Assembly: GCA_030248195.1 (NCBI GenBank)
Contig: JASAND010010797.1
Coordinates: 1-64,000, forward strand
DNA: 64,000 bases
From: Trissonchulus latispiculum
Taxonomy: Eukaryota > Nematoda > Enoplea > Enoplida > Ironidae
Reading direction: 5' to 3'
Of this stretch, positions 46,601 to 57,551 are shown piece after piece. Each line of letters starts with the position of its first letter. The first letter of the stretch is position 1. The position numbers and the translations under genes are program-made. The notes below the pieces were generated by a model, which saw nothing but the letters and a program-made list of their open reading frames with translations, was not told where the DNA came from and made no database searches.

Positions 46601-48638
46601 GAAATGAATGCTTTTGTGTGCAACTTTGAGTAAAAGAGTTATCAAAAATGTACTGAAATCGCTTTTGCGTCAGTACTGCTCTTCTACATAATTCTGCTGC
46701 AGTCGGCATCGGCAGAACTTAAAATACTAAAATAGTTGAAGCTGTCTATTTTTTCTACGTGATTCTCAGAAAGGCCTGTGATCAAGGTAAACTTAAGCTT
46801 GATTCGGATGTGCCCGACTGGCTCAATTCGTAGTGTCATTAACCGAAAATTCAATGTTCGGTCCTCACTCCTCACCTCATGTTCCGAATTTTCAGGTCTG
46901 AGGTGGTGGCTTGACGAGTCTATGTTTTCCTCAATTTATATTTGACTTATACGTATTCCAGGCGAATGAATAGAAAAAGCGTGACAATCAATTAAGCTCT
47001 ACTTTAAACTTCCACCTTTGTATTCCATACAAGCAAAACAATTTTTACCAGATCCAGCTGAAGTCGGGGAAAGAGTTGGATCTGCGGACTCGCTGTGCTT
47101 CGATTTGTCCGCGGAGTCCCAATATATCGTTTCCTGATCAGGCTTCCAGTTTACTCCCTTGACCTGTTTGAAGCCTCTCTCTGACTGAAAGGGATTATAG
47201 AGATCCTGAGATACTGCGGGACCTGAATTCGACTTCTGTAGATTCTGTGAACGATCAAAAGTCGGCGAACCTGGGACACCTAAGCATGCAAAAATTATAA
47301 TTTAACAAACTACTTTTTAGTTCACTACAGTAATCTTTTGCTACACCCTCCCACCAAACACGGAAGAGGTTTCTGCAATCTGATTGGCTGCGGGCTTTGC
47401 TACCACCCCCTTCCCAGCACACGGGACAACATTCGCGTATTGTGGGCGGAGCACCGTAACGCAATGCAAAGAAAAGAAGATAACCCCTCTCCTCTAGTGG
47501 CTCTTTTTCTAATAAATATCAAGAGTACATAATAAAGAGTATGAAACTCTTGCACTAGCATGTAACTTCCGGGGGGGGGTCCCACTTTGCACTAATTACA
47601 CGCTTTCATATAAGCGTGTGTCTGCTCGCTGATTGGCCCACTAGCCTAAGACTTACTGTAGGGAATTTATTAGTTATTTTAATTAATTAATTATAACTTT
47701 AATTAGGTTAAAGCAATTAAAAAACTAATTCGACAACTCTGTAGCATTTTTCTGCTCTTTCCAATGATATAAAAATTGTTGTACAATACAAAAATTCGAA
47801 GGAATGTAATGTGCAACAATTTTTATATCATTGGAAAGAGCAGAAAAATGCTACAAAGTTGTCGAATTAGTTTTTTGATTGTACTAACCTAATTAAAGTT
47901 ATAATTAATTAATTAAACTAACTAATAAATTCCCTACAGTAAGCCGTAGGCTAGTCGGCCAATCAGCAAGCAGACACACGCTTATATGAAAGCGTGTAAT
48001 TACATAGTGCAAAGTGGGACCCCCCCGGAAGTTACGGGGGGGGTCCCGAGTTAATGAACCGAGCATACCTTACATGATTTGTACATGCTAGCGTAAGAGT
48101 TTCTTACTCTTATCTATTATGTACTCTTGCTAATATACAATAGAATTATGGACTCTTGATGTGAAGAACTTAGGAATCATGCAATCTATGCTTTATTTAT
48201 GTAAAGTCTCACAGTATTTAGCTACACTACTATACTTGTAGTAAGAAGTCCACCACCGGTTTTGTATACATCACTACTGCCGACGGACAGACGAAATTGA
48301 CGTCTACTTGATTCTGGGCTGCCAATAGGAGAATCCCTCAACTAGAAATAAGCTCAAATTGTAATTTAAAAAGTAATTTAGTCATGGCAATGCACATGCA
48401 ACGGAAGTGCAGGCATGAAAGAACAAAATGGACTGGATGAAGTCTATGAACAAGCGAATTAAAATAGTTACACTATTGCTTTACTGAATTAATACTTATG
48501 GATGGATGCTATTCTACTAGTTGTTGGCTTACATACTGATGATGAGCTCTGAACATCGGTTTAGAGACTAGGGAAAAGGTCAACTAACTTGTAACAGTTT
48601 AGAGGCATTGGAAGCAGCATTAACTCGACTGATAAAAT
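37661..48638 (-). CDS. Unidentified spliced gene, at least 11 exons (5' end not found)
   Basis: Exons in transcript order: 48638-48589, 48341-48236, 47279-47049, 46585-46386, 40041-39955, 39383-39271, 39027-38931, 38712-38671, 38652-38494, 38150-38059, 37883-37661 (stop TAA). All junctions are GT-AG and phases match throughout, giving about 466 residues. I do not recognise the family. The N-terminal ~150 residues are Ser/Pro-rich and probably disordered (SPESSRR, SPTSAGSG). The rest looks helical and conserved in character: DQYINRVSDLSEVTDQLIKS, LAPLTALFEII, IPRVRYLSKFFQDISEAF, HLGEWEVSIKRN, VIPLLWGRDQLHIFKQP, FVILSPLLHARNEWNRI. No signal peptide or membrane span is evident. The 46386-40041 intron holds the nested transposons. 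The gap between the ninth and eighth exon entries is only 18 bp (see findings). Upstream exons are presumably beyond 49 kb. Confidence 0.75.
40972..41678. mobile_element. 707-bp element with GGCCCATGTCAAGATAAAAG ends
   Basis: The left GGCCCATGTCAAGATAAAAG is mirrored by CTTTTATCTTGACATGGGCC at the right. The flanking 8-bp duplication CTAATTTT is perfect (40964-40971, 41679-41686). The interior at 41330-41620 carries about four ~60-bp repeats of AGAACCCCCAGAACC..CATCAAAAA..GAAACTA..GATCAAATCTC. It is inserted within the TA-flanked element. Confidence 0.85.
42245..42666. mobile_element. hAT-type MITE with GTGACCCGGT ends, 422 bp
   Basis: CAGAGATGAAACCGGGGTC and GACCCGATTTCATCTCTG, flanked by ATGTTAAC and ATGTTTAC (8-bp duplication, one mismatch). 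CAGAG termini and 8-bp duplications fit hAT. Subterminal GTGACCCGGT repeats lie on both sides. It is nested inside the TA-flanked element. Confidence 0.85.
42960..43260. repeat. TTTAATCC / GGATTAAA repeat cluster
   Basis: Many copies of GGATTAAA and its complement in both orientations, as at 62020-63540. Probably a short member of the same inverted-repeat family. Confidence 0.6.
44319..45480 (+). mobile_element. Diverged GGTGGTGG TTAA element inside the hAT element
   Basis: TTAA (44315-44318) is followed by GGTGGTGGTGGTGGTGGTGTC. Near the other end is TCAAAGTTGATGACTCCAAAAG, as in the family A copies. The right terminus is eroded, so its boundary is approximate. Confidence 0.5.
45845..46005 (-). 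pseudogene. LINE reverse transcriptase C-terminal fragment
   Basis: The minus-strand frame contains NTRGTEIRV, then LFCERVVKFWNCLPDAV, the conserved end of many non-LTR retrotransposon polymerases (usual form FF..RV...WN.LP..V). Only this tail is present. The CAG before it resembles a splice acceptor, but I take the segment to be a LINE remnant, not an exon. Confidence 0.65.
46057..46210. mobile_element. 154-bp MITE with GGGCC.TTTCGCGC ends
   Basis: Ends GGGCCTTTTCGCGCGAG and GCTGCGCGAAAGGGCCC. The interior is filled with GAGTTAAAATTAACT-type repeats. A longer relative starts at 63661 and runs out of the window. Confidence 0.75.
47521..48128. mobile_element. MITE, AAGAGTACATAAT family (copy E), strongly palindromic
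   Basis: Ends AAGAGTACATAATAAAGAGTATGAAACTCTT and AAGAGTTTCTTACTCTTATC..ATTATGTACTCTT. The inner arms 47583-47780 and 47820-48010 are nearly identical inverted copies (for example CACGCTTTCATATAAGCGTGTG at 47599 and its mirror). Flanks ATAAATATC and GCTAATATA share AATAT in register. It lies in an intron of the minus-strand gene. Confidence 0.85.
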
Positions 48639-48701
48639 CTAAAATAATGATCATTATTATACATATATTGTTTAAAATGAAGTTCTACGTATTGTTTCAG
48701 C

Positions 48702-49021
48702 AGCTGAAACTGAAACTGAAACCTAGTTTCAGCTTGTACATGTTTCAGTTTCCGTTGCTGAAACTGAAACTGAAACTGAAACCATAACAGATTTGGAGCT
48801 GAAACTGAAACTGAAACTTAGTCGAAGTGAGAGCTGAAACTGAAACTGAAACTGAAATTAAAATGGCTTCAGAGCTGAAACTGAAACTGAAACTAGAATA
48901 ATTTTGGAGCTGAAACTGAAACTGAAACAGTTTCAGCTTCACACTAAGACTGAATCTAGTTTCAGCTCTCGCTGAAGCTGAAACTAGTTTCAGCTCTCGC
49001 TGAAGCTGAAATAAGTTTCAG
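48702..49021. repeat. GAAACT hexamer array, both orientations
   Basis: Blocks of CTGAAACTGAAACTGAAAC are separated by AT-rich spacers (CATAACAGATTTGGAG). At 48935-49020 the repeat inverts (GTTTCAGCTCTCGCTGAAGCTGAAAC). The same family is at 59305-59520, on the other side of the large foldback element. Confidence 0.9.
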
Positions 49022-49615
49022 CTCCAGCGTAGGCATGCTTAGCATAGAAGAGTGTTTCAAAAAGTGGGCCCCATTCCCAGCATGTAAAATTCCAGCCTTA
49101 TATATAAATATAAACGTTTGACAGTGTTTTTACTGCTAAAATTGTAAGTAAGTAATTGTGACCAAGTAAGTAATGCTGCAATAAAACGTTTGTATAATTT
49201 CAATAATGCATTTAAATATTAATATACTACTGTATGGTAGGTAATGTTTATTTGATCTGTTTCCAACTAATTTTCTTTTTTCAGAATATTAACTAATTTT
49301 AAGACATTGAACATAATTTTAAGATTTGTCCGGCGTAATTAACAACATTTTTTTACAAAATTATTACATAAAGACAAGTAGCCCAGCACCAACAACTAAA
49401 AATAACCTCAAATTTATGGTTATTATATTGCTATGAATTCTTCCCTTTCAGATTGCTGCGACATAATTTTTTGTTGGAGATAGACGCAGTTATAGAAGTG
49501 TCCAATTGGAAAGATTAAATGGTTGTACTTGAGCAATATACATATATCGTGCTTCATATTTATGAAAAAATTCACCAAGACACCGACAGTAGTAATAGGC
49601 CAGCACCAGACGTAG

Positions 49616-49800
49616 CGCTTGGGGGGGGGGGTGGTGGTGTAAGCGGCGAAAGCGGCGAAGCGGCGAAAGCGGCGAAGCGGCGAAAGCGGCCTGGGGGTGG
49701 TGGTGGTGTGAGCGGCGAAAGCGGCGAAGCGGCGAAAGCGGCGAAGCGGCCTGGTGGGGGTGGTGGTGTGAGCGGCGAAAGCGGCGAAGCGGCGCTGGCG
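49616..49800 (+). repeat. GGCGAAAGC minisatellite with GGTGGTGGT spacers
   Basis: Three blocks of AGCGGCGAAAGCGGCGAAGCGGC separated by GGGGGTGGTGGTGT. The G11 run at 49621 begins the array. An open frame runs through it, rich in GGG and SGESGEAAKAA, but its composition is only that of the repeat. Confidence 0.85.
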
Positions 49801-50517
49801 GAGGAGGAGGCTCAGCTGTAGCTTCTGTCGCCCGGAACCACGGCTGACCCAAGCTTAAATTTGAAAATTCTCTATTTTAAGTGGGAAAAATTTGTGTATA
49901 GGGTTTTCAGGCATGTAGAATTCACATATGAGCTTAGTTTTCCTCTACAACCTAAGCTCCGCGCTGCAAGTGACCCATGGCCGGAACCATGACCGACCCA
50001 AGCTTAAATTTGAAAATTGTTTATTCTTAACGGGAAAAGTTTATCTAGGGGGTTTTCGACCATGTAGAATTTAAATACGAGCTTAGTTTTCCTCTGCAAC
50101 CTAAGCTCCGCGCTGCAAGTGACCCATGACCGGAACCATAGCTGACCCAAGCTTAAATTTGAAAAGTCTCCATTTTAAGTGGAAAAAGTTTATCTATAGG
50201 GTTTTCAGGCATGTAGAATTCAAATATGAGCTTAGTTTTCTTGTATTAGCTAAGCTCCAACCTGTAGCTAGCCCTAGACCGGAACCATGGCTAACCCTAG
50301 CTTAAATTTCAAACTTGTCGATTTTTGTCGGGAAAAACTTATCTAGGGGGTTTTCGACCATGTAGAATTCAAATATGAGCTTAGTTTTCTGGTATTAGCT
50401 AAGCTCCGTGCTGTGCATGACCCCTGGCCGGAACCGTGGCTGACCAAAGCTTATACTAAAAAGTCAAGTTTAAGAATATTACATTTGTCGGCTTAGTGTT
50501 AACTGTATGTGTAACGA

Positions 50518-50754
50518 TTGAAAGAAGTTGTTTTGGTGACTAATTGCACGTGTATTCATCGTGCTGCAACGAGTATAACAGTATTGTGGCTACCACAGGC
50601 ATACTATGAAGCGACTGCTCACGATCCACTCAAAAAATCACAAACTAGCAAGACCAGCATTCTGCTACAAATTAACTATCCACACATATGGCCATCTTTA
50701 ATTGACAGCAACACTGACCAACAACAACACCAACAACAATATGCAGCAAAATAG
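50518..50754 (+). CDS. Small ORF in the left single-copy part of the foldback element
   Basis: 78 codons, ending in a Gln-rich tail (DQQQHQQQYAAK). No domain recognised and no mirror copy at the right side. It could be chance, and is listed because it is the only sizeable frame between the terminal units and the left inner arm. Confidence 0.15.
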   Translation: MKEVVLVTNCTCIHRAATSITVLWLPQAYYEATAHDPLKKSQTSKTSILLQINYPHIWPSLIDSNTDQQQHQQQYAAK

Positions 50755-51555
50755 TGTAACAGTATACAATAAAACTGTACAATCATAACGATGTACAACA
50801 AAATGCTATGCGATGTGATCACTGTACAACAATAATAGTTCAGAATTTGAATTACTATTCAAGTTGCCAAACGTGTAACGAACAAGACTACTACAGAAAG
50901 TAACATCGTGGCGTCCTGCTGAGCTTACACCTGTCTATGTTAAAACTTAACGCTTGGGACGCTGCTGTGAGAGCACCTGCCTATACATTTTAACTGTTTT
51001 TTCTGAGTTTAATGATAGTTTTGGTGCGCGTGCATGTCTAATTTAACACACACTATCAACTAACTAAACAGGAAGGAACATCAAACGCTTAGGTAGTTTG
51101 TTTATCTGCTTCTAAGATTGACTTTGGTTCAAAGTCTAACTTAGGCTAGAAATTGGCCTTTCGCTTTTCGTCGTTGGTTTCGTTCTGTTGTTGGAGTTGT
51201 AGTTGTTATTTGTCATCTGGTGTTTGGTTCTCTCAAGTCAGAGTTTGACTTACATGCATCCTTCATCGGACTACGCTCCTGATCAGCTCCGAAATTAGCT
51301 CGGAGTCAAGTATTTACAAGCTCACAGAATGGCCTAATTTGCTCCGAGAGCTCTTCATTCGCTCAGAGGTACGCCACCATTCTCCCAGTTTTCTTATTAT
51401 CTACTGCCTGGTTCAGGATTTGAGCCAACAAGAGATCAACTTAAATCCGCATACAATGGACAAGCCAACCGCTTAAATCAGCCAACAGTGAACGAACCGA
51501 CAACCTAACGAAAAACCAAGTCAGAACAGCAATATTTTCACAAGTAAAAAGTTAA

Positions 51556-54050
51556 CCAATGCAATTTCCATAATAATCTCGCCCATATCAGGATATCATC
51601 AGAAGTCACTGTGACAAAACCAGCAGTAGCCATAACGGAACACACTACTTTCGAAAAGTGTACAAACTAAACTGAAAGTTGATTGTGCAAAATTAGGGCA
51701 TGTAAACACCTGCTCACCCTAACCGTTAGGAGCACTATTTTAAAACACCTGCGTTTTCTAAAACTGATCCCTGCTGTGAAACACCTGCTCTCTCGAAACT
51801 GAGAATCTTAGGAGCCCTGCGCTTTGAAGACTGTAAGGTTCTTGAGGTTTGAGGTGTTTGAGCTTGTGGTTGTGAGGGATTAAGCTTAGAAGATTCGAGG
51901 TATGAGGGATTGAACTTAGAGGTTTTGAGGTAAGTACCTCTGATGTAAGAGGTTTTGAGGTAAGAAGCTATGAGGTAAGAAGCTCTGAGGTAAGAGGTTG
52001 TGAGATTAATGGTTTAGAGATAAGAGGATTAGTGGTTTAGAGATAAGCGGATTTGAGGTAATAGGATTAGAGGTTATGAGGTAAGAGGTTTAGAGATAAG
52101 AGGATTTGAGGTAAGAGGATTAGAGGTTATGAGGTAAGAGGTTTAAAGGTAATAGGGCGCTCTTTGCTTGCTCTGAGTTACTCCGACATTCTCCCAGTTT
52201 GCTTTTTATCTCACGTGTGCTTCAGGATTGAAGTCAACAAGAGATCAACATAAACCAGCATACCCAACAACTAAACTAACAACAATTCAGAACAAACCAA
52301 CCAGAGTAACCAACAGAAACCAAGCCAAATAATAACTACCAAACAACCGAAGACAAAACCACCGACCCATTGCTTGCCCTCGGGCTCAGAAGACGTCAGA
52401 GTAGCTCTTGGCTTGCTCCTTAGGTGCTCCGCATCTGCTCATGACTTGCTCTTGCATGCTCCTAGTATGCTCCTGACTTGTTGTTTGACTGCTCCTTACT
52501 TGCTCCGTGGGTGCTCCTTATGTGCTCCTTACGTGCTCCTGTATGCTCCTTACTTGCTCCTAGGCTGATCCTTTTGCTCCTAGATGCTACTTGACTGCTC
52601 CATACCTGCTCCTAGACTACTCCTTGACTGCTCCTTGCTCCGTGCTTGCTTCCACATGCTCCTAGCATGCTCTAAGTTAGTTGCAATCCAGCTTTTACAT
52701 GCTCTTAAATTGTTTCCAGCTTGGTTTTCGCTGGTTTTCAGCGTTGGTTTCGTTCTGTGGTGTTGTTATTTGTTGGCATTTGTTGGTTGGTTCACTTGTT
52801 TGAATCAGAGTTTGACTGCCTGGCTGTGGTCCTGACTCGCTCCAGGATTACTCTTGCTTGCTGGGAGCTACTCCGAGAGCACTTGCTGGCTCCAAGATTG
52901 CTCTTACCGGCTCTGAGTTACTCCTATATTCTTCTATATTGCTTTTAATCTCCCGTGTGCTTCAGGATTCAAGCTTCAGGACAACAAAAATCAGTAATCA
53001 GTAGAAACCAACAAAAACCAATCCAACAAACAACAACGAAAAACCGAGGACAAACAGAAGATTACCGAAGCTAGGCTCTGAGCCCGAGTTAATTATTCCT
53101 TGCATCTACCCTAATCCTTACTTGCTCCTACCACGATCATCTCTTGCTTCTAGACGGCTCCTCACGTGCTCCTACTCTTGGTAGCTCCTAGCATGCTCCT
53201 ACCTCGCTCTTAACGTGCTCCTATTCTGCTATTGCTTTCTCTTAGCATGCTTCAACATTCTCCCAACTTGTTCTTAGCCTGTTCCCGACTTGCTCATAGA
53301 ATGCTCTGAACAGACTCCAAGATTACACATTGAGGATTCCTGGCTGAGTTAGAGTTTGATGTGTTCCGGTTGTGCGGTTTGAGGTGCTGGGTTTTGCGAC
53401 TGTGTTTTGGTCTCAGGTTTTGGGGTTTGAGGTAACAGAATTCATGATTTGAGGTTGGAGGAATGGAGATTTGTGGTTAGAGGTTATGAGGTTGAGTCTT
53501 CCAAGGATTGGGGTATCGTTTTCGCCTGCTCCGGCACTCCTAGGTTGCTACCTGCTCCATAATAGAGAGTAATCTCAGAGCAAGCTACAAGCAACAGTGA
53601 CGCCAACAGAAGACAACTGTGAACAGCCAAACATCTGGCGCTGTCCAGAGTTACTCCTTACCTGCTCCTTACTTGTTTCAGCCTACTCCTTACTTGCTCC
53701 TTGACTGCTCCTTGAATGCTCCTCGCTTGCTCCTAGATGCTCCTTGGCTGCTCCTTACTTGCTCCATGACTGCTCCTTGAATGCTCCTCGCTTGCTCCTA
53801 GATGCTCCTTGACTGCTCTTTACTTGCTCCTTGACTGCTCCTTGAATGCTCCTCGTTTGCTCCTAGATGCTCCTTGACTGCTCCTTGCTAGCTCATGGAT
53901 GCTCCTTGACTGCTCTTTACTCGCTCCTTGTTTGCCCCTAGTTGGTCCTGCCATGTTTATACTTGAGTGTTTGAAGTTTTCAGGGTTGACGCTTATGGTT
54001 CTTGAGATTGTGAAGACTGCGATTTTGATGTTTTAAACATTCACCGCGAG
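51556..54050. repeat. Left inner inverted arm
   Basis: Reverse complement of 55025-57551 with few differences. In order it has the broken ORF start (51556-51640), a GAGGTAAGAGGTT minisatellite (51840-52160), the CTCCTTACTTGCTC array (52370-52690), unique sequence with GTTTTCGCTGGTTTTCAGCGTTGG, and a CTCCTTGACTGCTCCTTGAATG array (53640-53940). Confidence 0.92.
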
Positions 54051-54239
54051 GCTCATCTACCGGGCGCAAGAGGCAGGATAAAAAAGGGCAGGGAGAAATA
54101 AAGACAAATGGGCGGTTTGGGGTTAGTAGAATGCATGTTAACAGACTGATGCAACACACATTCATGTACACGAATAACACAAGTCGCATTGCCAGTGCGA
54201 TTACCTTCCGGTTTTGGTGGTTGTAATCGTTGTTGTTGT

Positions 54240-54338
54240 GGTTGTGTGCGTTCCTGTGTGTGTGAGTGTTTGTGTTGTGTGTGTGTGTGTTGTGTGTGTG
54301 TGCTGTGATAGTGTATTGTGTGTGTGTGAGTGTTTGTG

Positions 54339-54422
<84 letters not shown>

Positions 54423-54480
54423 TTATGTGTGTGTGTGTGTGTGTATTGTGTGTTGAGTGTGTGTGTGTGTGTGGCGTGTG
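54240..54480 (+). repeat. (TG)n microsatellite
   Basis: Long TG dinucleotide tract, uninterrupted from about 54339 to 54420, in the loop of the foldback element. Translations of alternating Cys/Val across it are artefacts. Confidence 0.95.
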
Positions 54481-55024
54481 TGTTGTATGTTGTGTGCTTG
54501 TTCTTAGGTGGTTTCCTGCTGGTGTTTGTTCCGGTGTCGTTGTGTGGTTAGTTACTGATTGGGTTGTTCATTGAGCTTCAGGCTTAGTGCAGTTCAATCA
54601 AGGTTGAATCAAGTTGAGAGAGCTCATGAGAAAGTTACTCATAGAGTTCTATGTGTCGCTTACTTTCTCAGGTAGACGATGCTAAGAACAGTCTCAAATG
54701 TTGGATTGAATGAAATTAGGAACAGGAAGGAAGAGGCACTCTCAATTCAGATAAAGCCTAACTGGAATGGCCAGAATAACGTGGAATAAACTAGGAAAAG
54801 GTTGAAGAGGGACGGATCTGCATAACTTCAAAACGGTGTAGGAGTAGCTCCTAGCTCGTAAGAGTTGAGAGCAAATCAGGAGCAAAATATGGGGTAAGCT
54901 AGGAGCAGACGACAAATAGTCTGGAAACAGTGAAGAGTCAGAATGGAACAACATCGTTGCAAACAACATCGTTGCAGCCTAAGAGCATGTATGGAGCAGA
55001 CCCGGAGTAGAAAGTGAGAAGCCT

Positions 55025-57551
55025 CAGACGGTGAATGTTTAAAACATCAAAATCGCAGTCTTCACAATCTCAAGAACCATAAGCGTCAAACCTGAAAACT
55101 TCAAACACTCAAGTATAAACATGGCAGGACCAACTAGGGGCAAACAAGGAGCAAGTAAAGAGCAGTCAAGGAGCATCTATGAGCTAGCAAGGAGCAGTCA
55201 AGGAGCATCTAGGAGCAAACGAGGAGCATTCAAGGAGCAGTCAAGGAGCAAGCGAGGAGCAGTCAAGGAGCATCTAGGAGCAAGCGAGGAGCATTCAAGG
55301 AGCAGTCAAGGAGCAAGTAAGGAGCAGCCAAGGAGCATCTAGGAGCAAGCGAGGAGCATTCAAGGAGCAGTCAAGGAGCAAGTAAGGAGTAGGCTGAAAC
55401 AAGTAAGGAGCAGGTAAGGAGTAACTCTGGACAGCGCCAGATGTTTGGCTGTTCACAGTTGTCTTCTGTTGGCGTCACTGTTGCTTGTAGCTTGCTCTGA
55501 GATTACTCTCTATTATGGAGCAGGTAGCAACCTAGGAGTGCCGGAGCAGGCGAAAACGATACCCCAATCCTTGGAAGACTCAACCTCATAACCTCTAACC
55601 ACAAATCTCCATTCCTCCAACCTCAAATCATGAATTCTGTTACCTCAAACCCCAAAACCTGAGACCAAAACACAGTCGCAAAACCCAGCACCTCAAACCG
55701 CACAACCGGAACACATCAAACTCTAACTCAGCCAGGAATCCTCAATGTGTAATCTTGGAGTCTGTCCAGAGCATTCTATGAGCAAGTCGGGAACAGGCTA
55801 AGAACAAGTTGGGAGAATGTTGAAGCATGCTAAGAGAAAGCAATAGCAGAATAGGAGCACGTTAAGAGCGAGGTAGGAGCATGCTAGGAGCTACCAAGAG
55901 TAGGAGCACGTGAGGAGCCGTCTAGAAGCAAGAGATGATCGTGGTAGGAGCAAGTAAGGATTAGGGTAGATGCAAGGAATAATTAACTCGGGCTCAGAGC
56001 CTAGCTTCGGTAATCTTCTGTTTGTCCTCGGTTTTTCGTTGTTGTTTGTTGGATTGGTTTTTGTTGGTTTCTACTGATTACTGATTTTTGTTGTCCTGAA
56101 GCTTGAATCCTGAAGCACACGGGAGATTAAAAGCAATATAGAAGAATATAGGAGTAACTCAGAGCCGGTAAGAGCAATCTTGGAGCCAGCAAGTGCTCTC
56201 GGAGTAGCTCCCAGCAAGCAAGAGTAATCCTGGAGCGAGTCAGGAGCACAGCCAGGCAGTCAAACTCTGATTCAAACAAGTGAACCAACCACCAAACGAC
56301 AACAAACATACAACACCACAGAACGAAACCAACGCTGAAAACCAGCGAAAACCGAGCTGGAAACAATTCAAGAGCAGATAAAAGCTGGATTGCAACTAAC
56401 TTAGAGCATGCTAGGAGCATGTGGAAGCAAGCACGGAGCAAGGAGCAGTCAAGGAGTAGTCTAGGAGCAGGTAAGGAGCAGTCAAGTAGCATCTAGGAGC
56501 AAAAGGATCAGCCTAGGAGCAAGTAAGGAGCATACAGGAGCACGTAAGGAGCACATAAGGAGCAACCACGGAGCAAGTAAGGAGCAGTCAAACAACAAGT
56601 CAGGAGCATACTAGGAGCATGCAAGAGCAAGTCATGAGCAGATGCGGAGCACCTAAGGAGCAAGCCAAGAGCTACTCTGGCGTCTTCTGAGCCCGAGGGC
56701 AAGCAATGGGTCGGTGGTTTTGTCTTCGGTTGTTTGGTAGTTATTATTTGGCTTGGTTTCTGTTGGTTACTCTGGTTGGTTTGTTCTGAATTGTTGTTAG
56801 TTTAGTTGTTGGGTATGCTGGTTTATGTTGATCTCTTGTTGACTTCAATCCTGAAGCACACGTGAGATAAAAAGCAAACTGGGAGAATGTCGGAGTAACT
56901 CAGAGCAAGCAAAGAGCGCCCTATTACCTTTAAACCTCTTACCTCATAACCTCTAATCCTCTTACCTCAAATCCTCTTATCTCTAAACCTCTTACCTCAT
57001 AACCTCTAATCCTATTACCTCAAATCCGCTTATCTCTAAACCACTAATCCTCTTATCTCTAAACCATTAATCTCACAACCTCTTACCTCAGAGCTTCTTA
57101 CCTCATAGCTTCTTACCTCAAAACCTCTTACATCAGAGGTACTTACCTCAAAACCTCTTACCTCAAAACCTCTTCCCTCAAAACCTCTAAGTCCAATCCC
57201 TCATACCTCGAATCTTCTAAGCTTAATCCCTCACAACCACAAGCTCAAACACCTCAAACCTCAAGAACCTTACAGTCTTCAAAGCGCAGGGCTCCTAAGA
57301 TTCTCAGTTTCGAGAGAGCAGGTGTTTCACAGCAGGGATCAGTTTTAGAAAACGCAGGTGTTTTAAAATAGTGCTCCTAACGGTTAGGGTGAGCAGGTGT
57401 TTACATGCCCTAATTTTGCACAATCAACTTTCAGTTTAGTTTGTACACTTTTCGAAAGTAGTGTGTTTCGTTATGGCTACTGTTGGTTTTGTCACTGTGA
57501 CTTCGGATAATATTCCTGATATGGGCGAGATTATCATGGAAATTACATTGG
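55025..57551. repeat. Right inner inverted arm
   Basis: Mirror of 51556-54050. The arm ends inside the ORF at 57473-58012, about 26 codons from its start, so the mirrored segment covers the promoter-side region and the first codons only. Confidence 0.92.

Noticed and set aside
49490..49852. Gly- or Pro/His-rich frames on both strands
   Set aside because: Caused by the GGCGAAAGC / GGTGGTGGT minisatellite.
52374..52948. Leu-rich frame mirrored at 56127-56702
   Set aside because: It follows the CTCCTTACTTGCTC minisatellite. Conservation between arms reflects their near identity, not selection.
54214..54574. Cys/Val-rich frames up to 102 codons
   Set aside because: Translation of the (TG)n microsatellite in three frames.
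55121..55342. Ser/Lys/Glu-rich frame resembling a disordered protein
   Set aside because: Direct translation of the GAGCAAG minisatellite.
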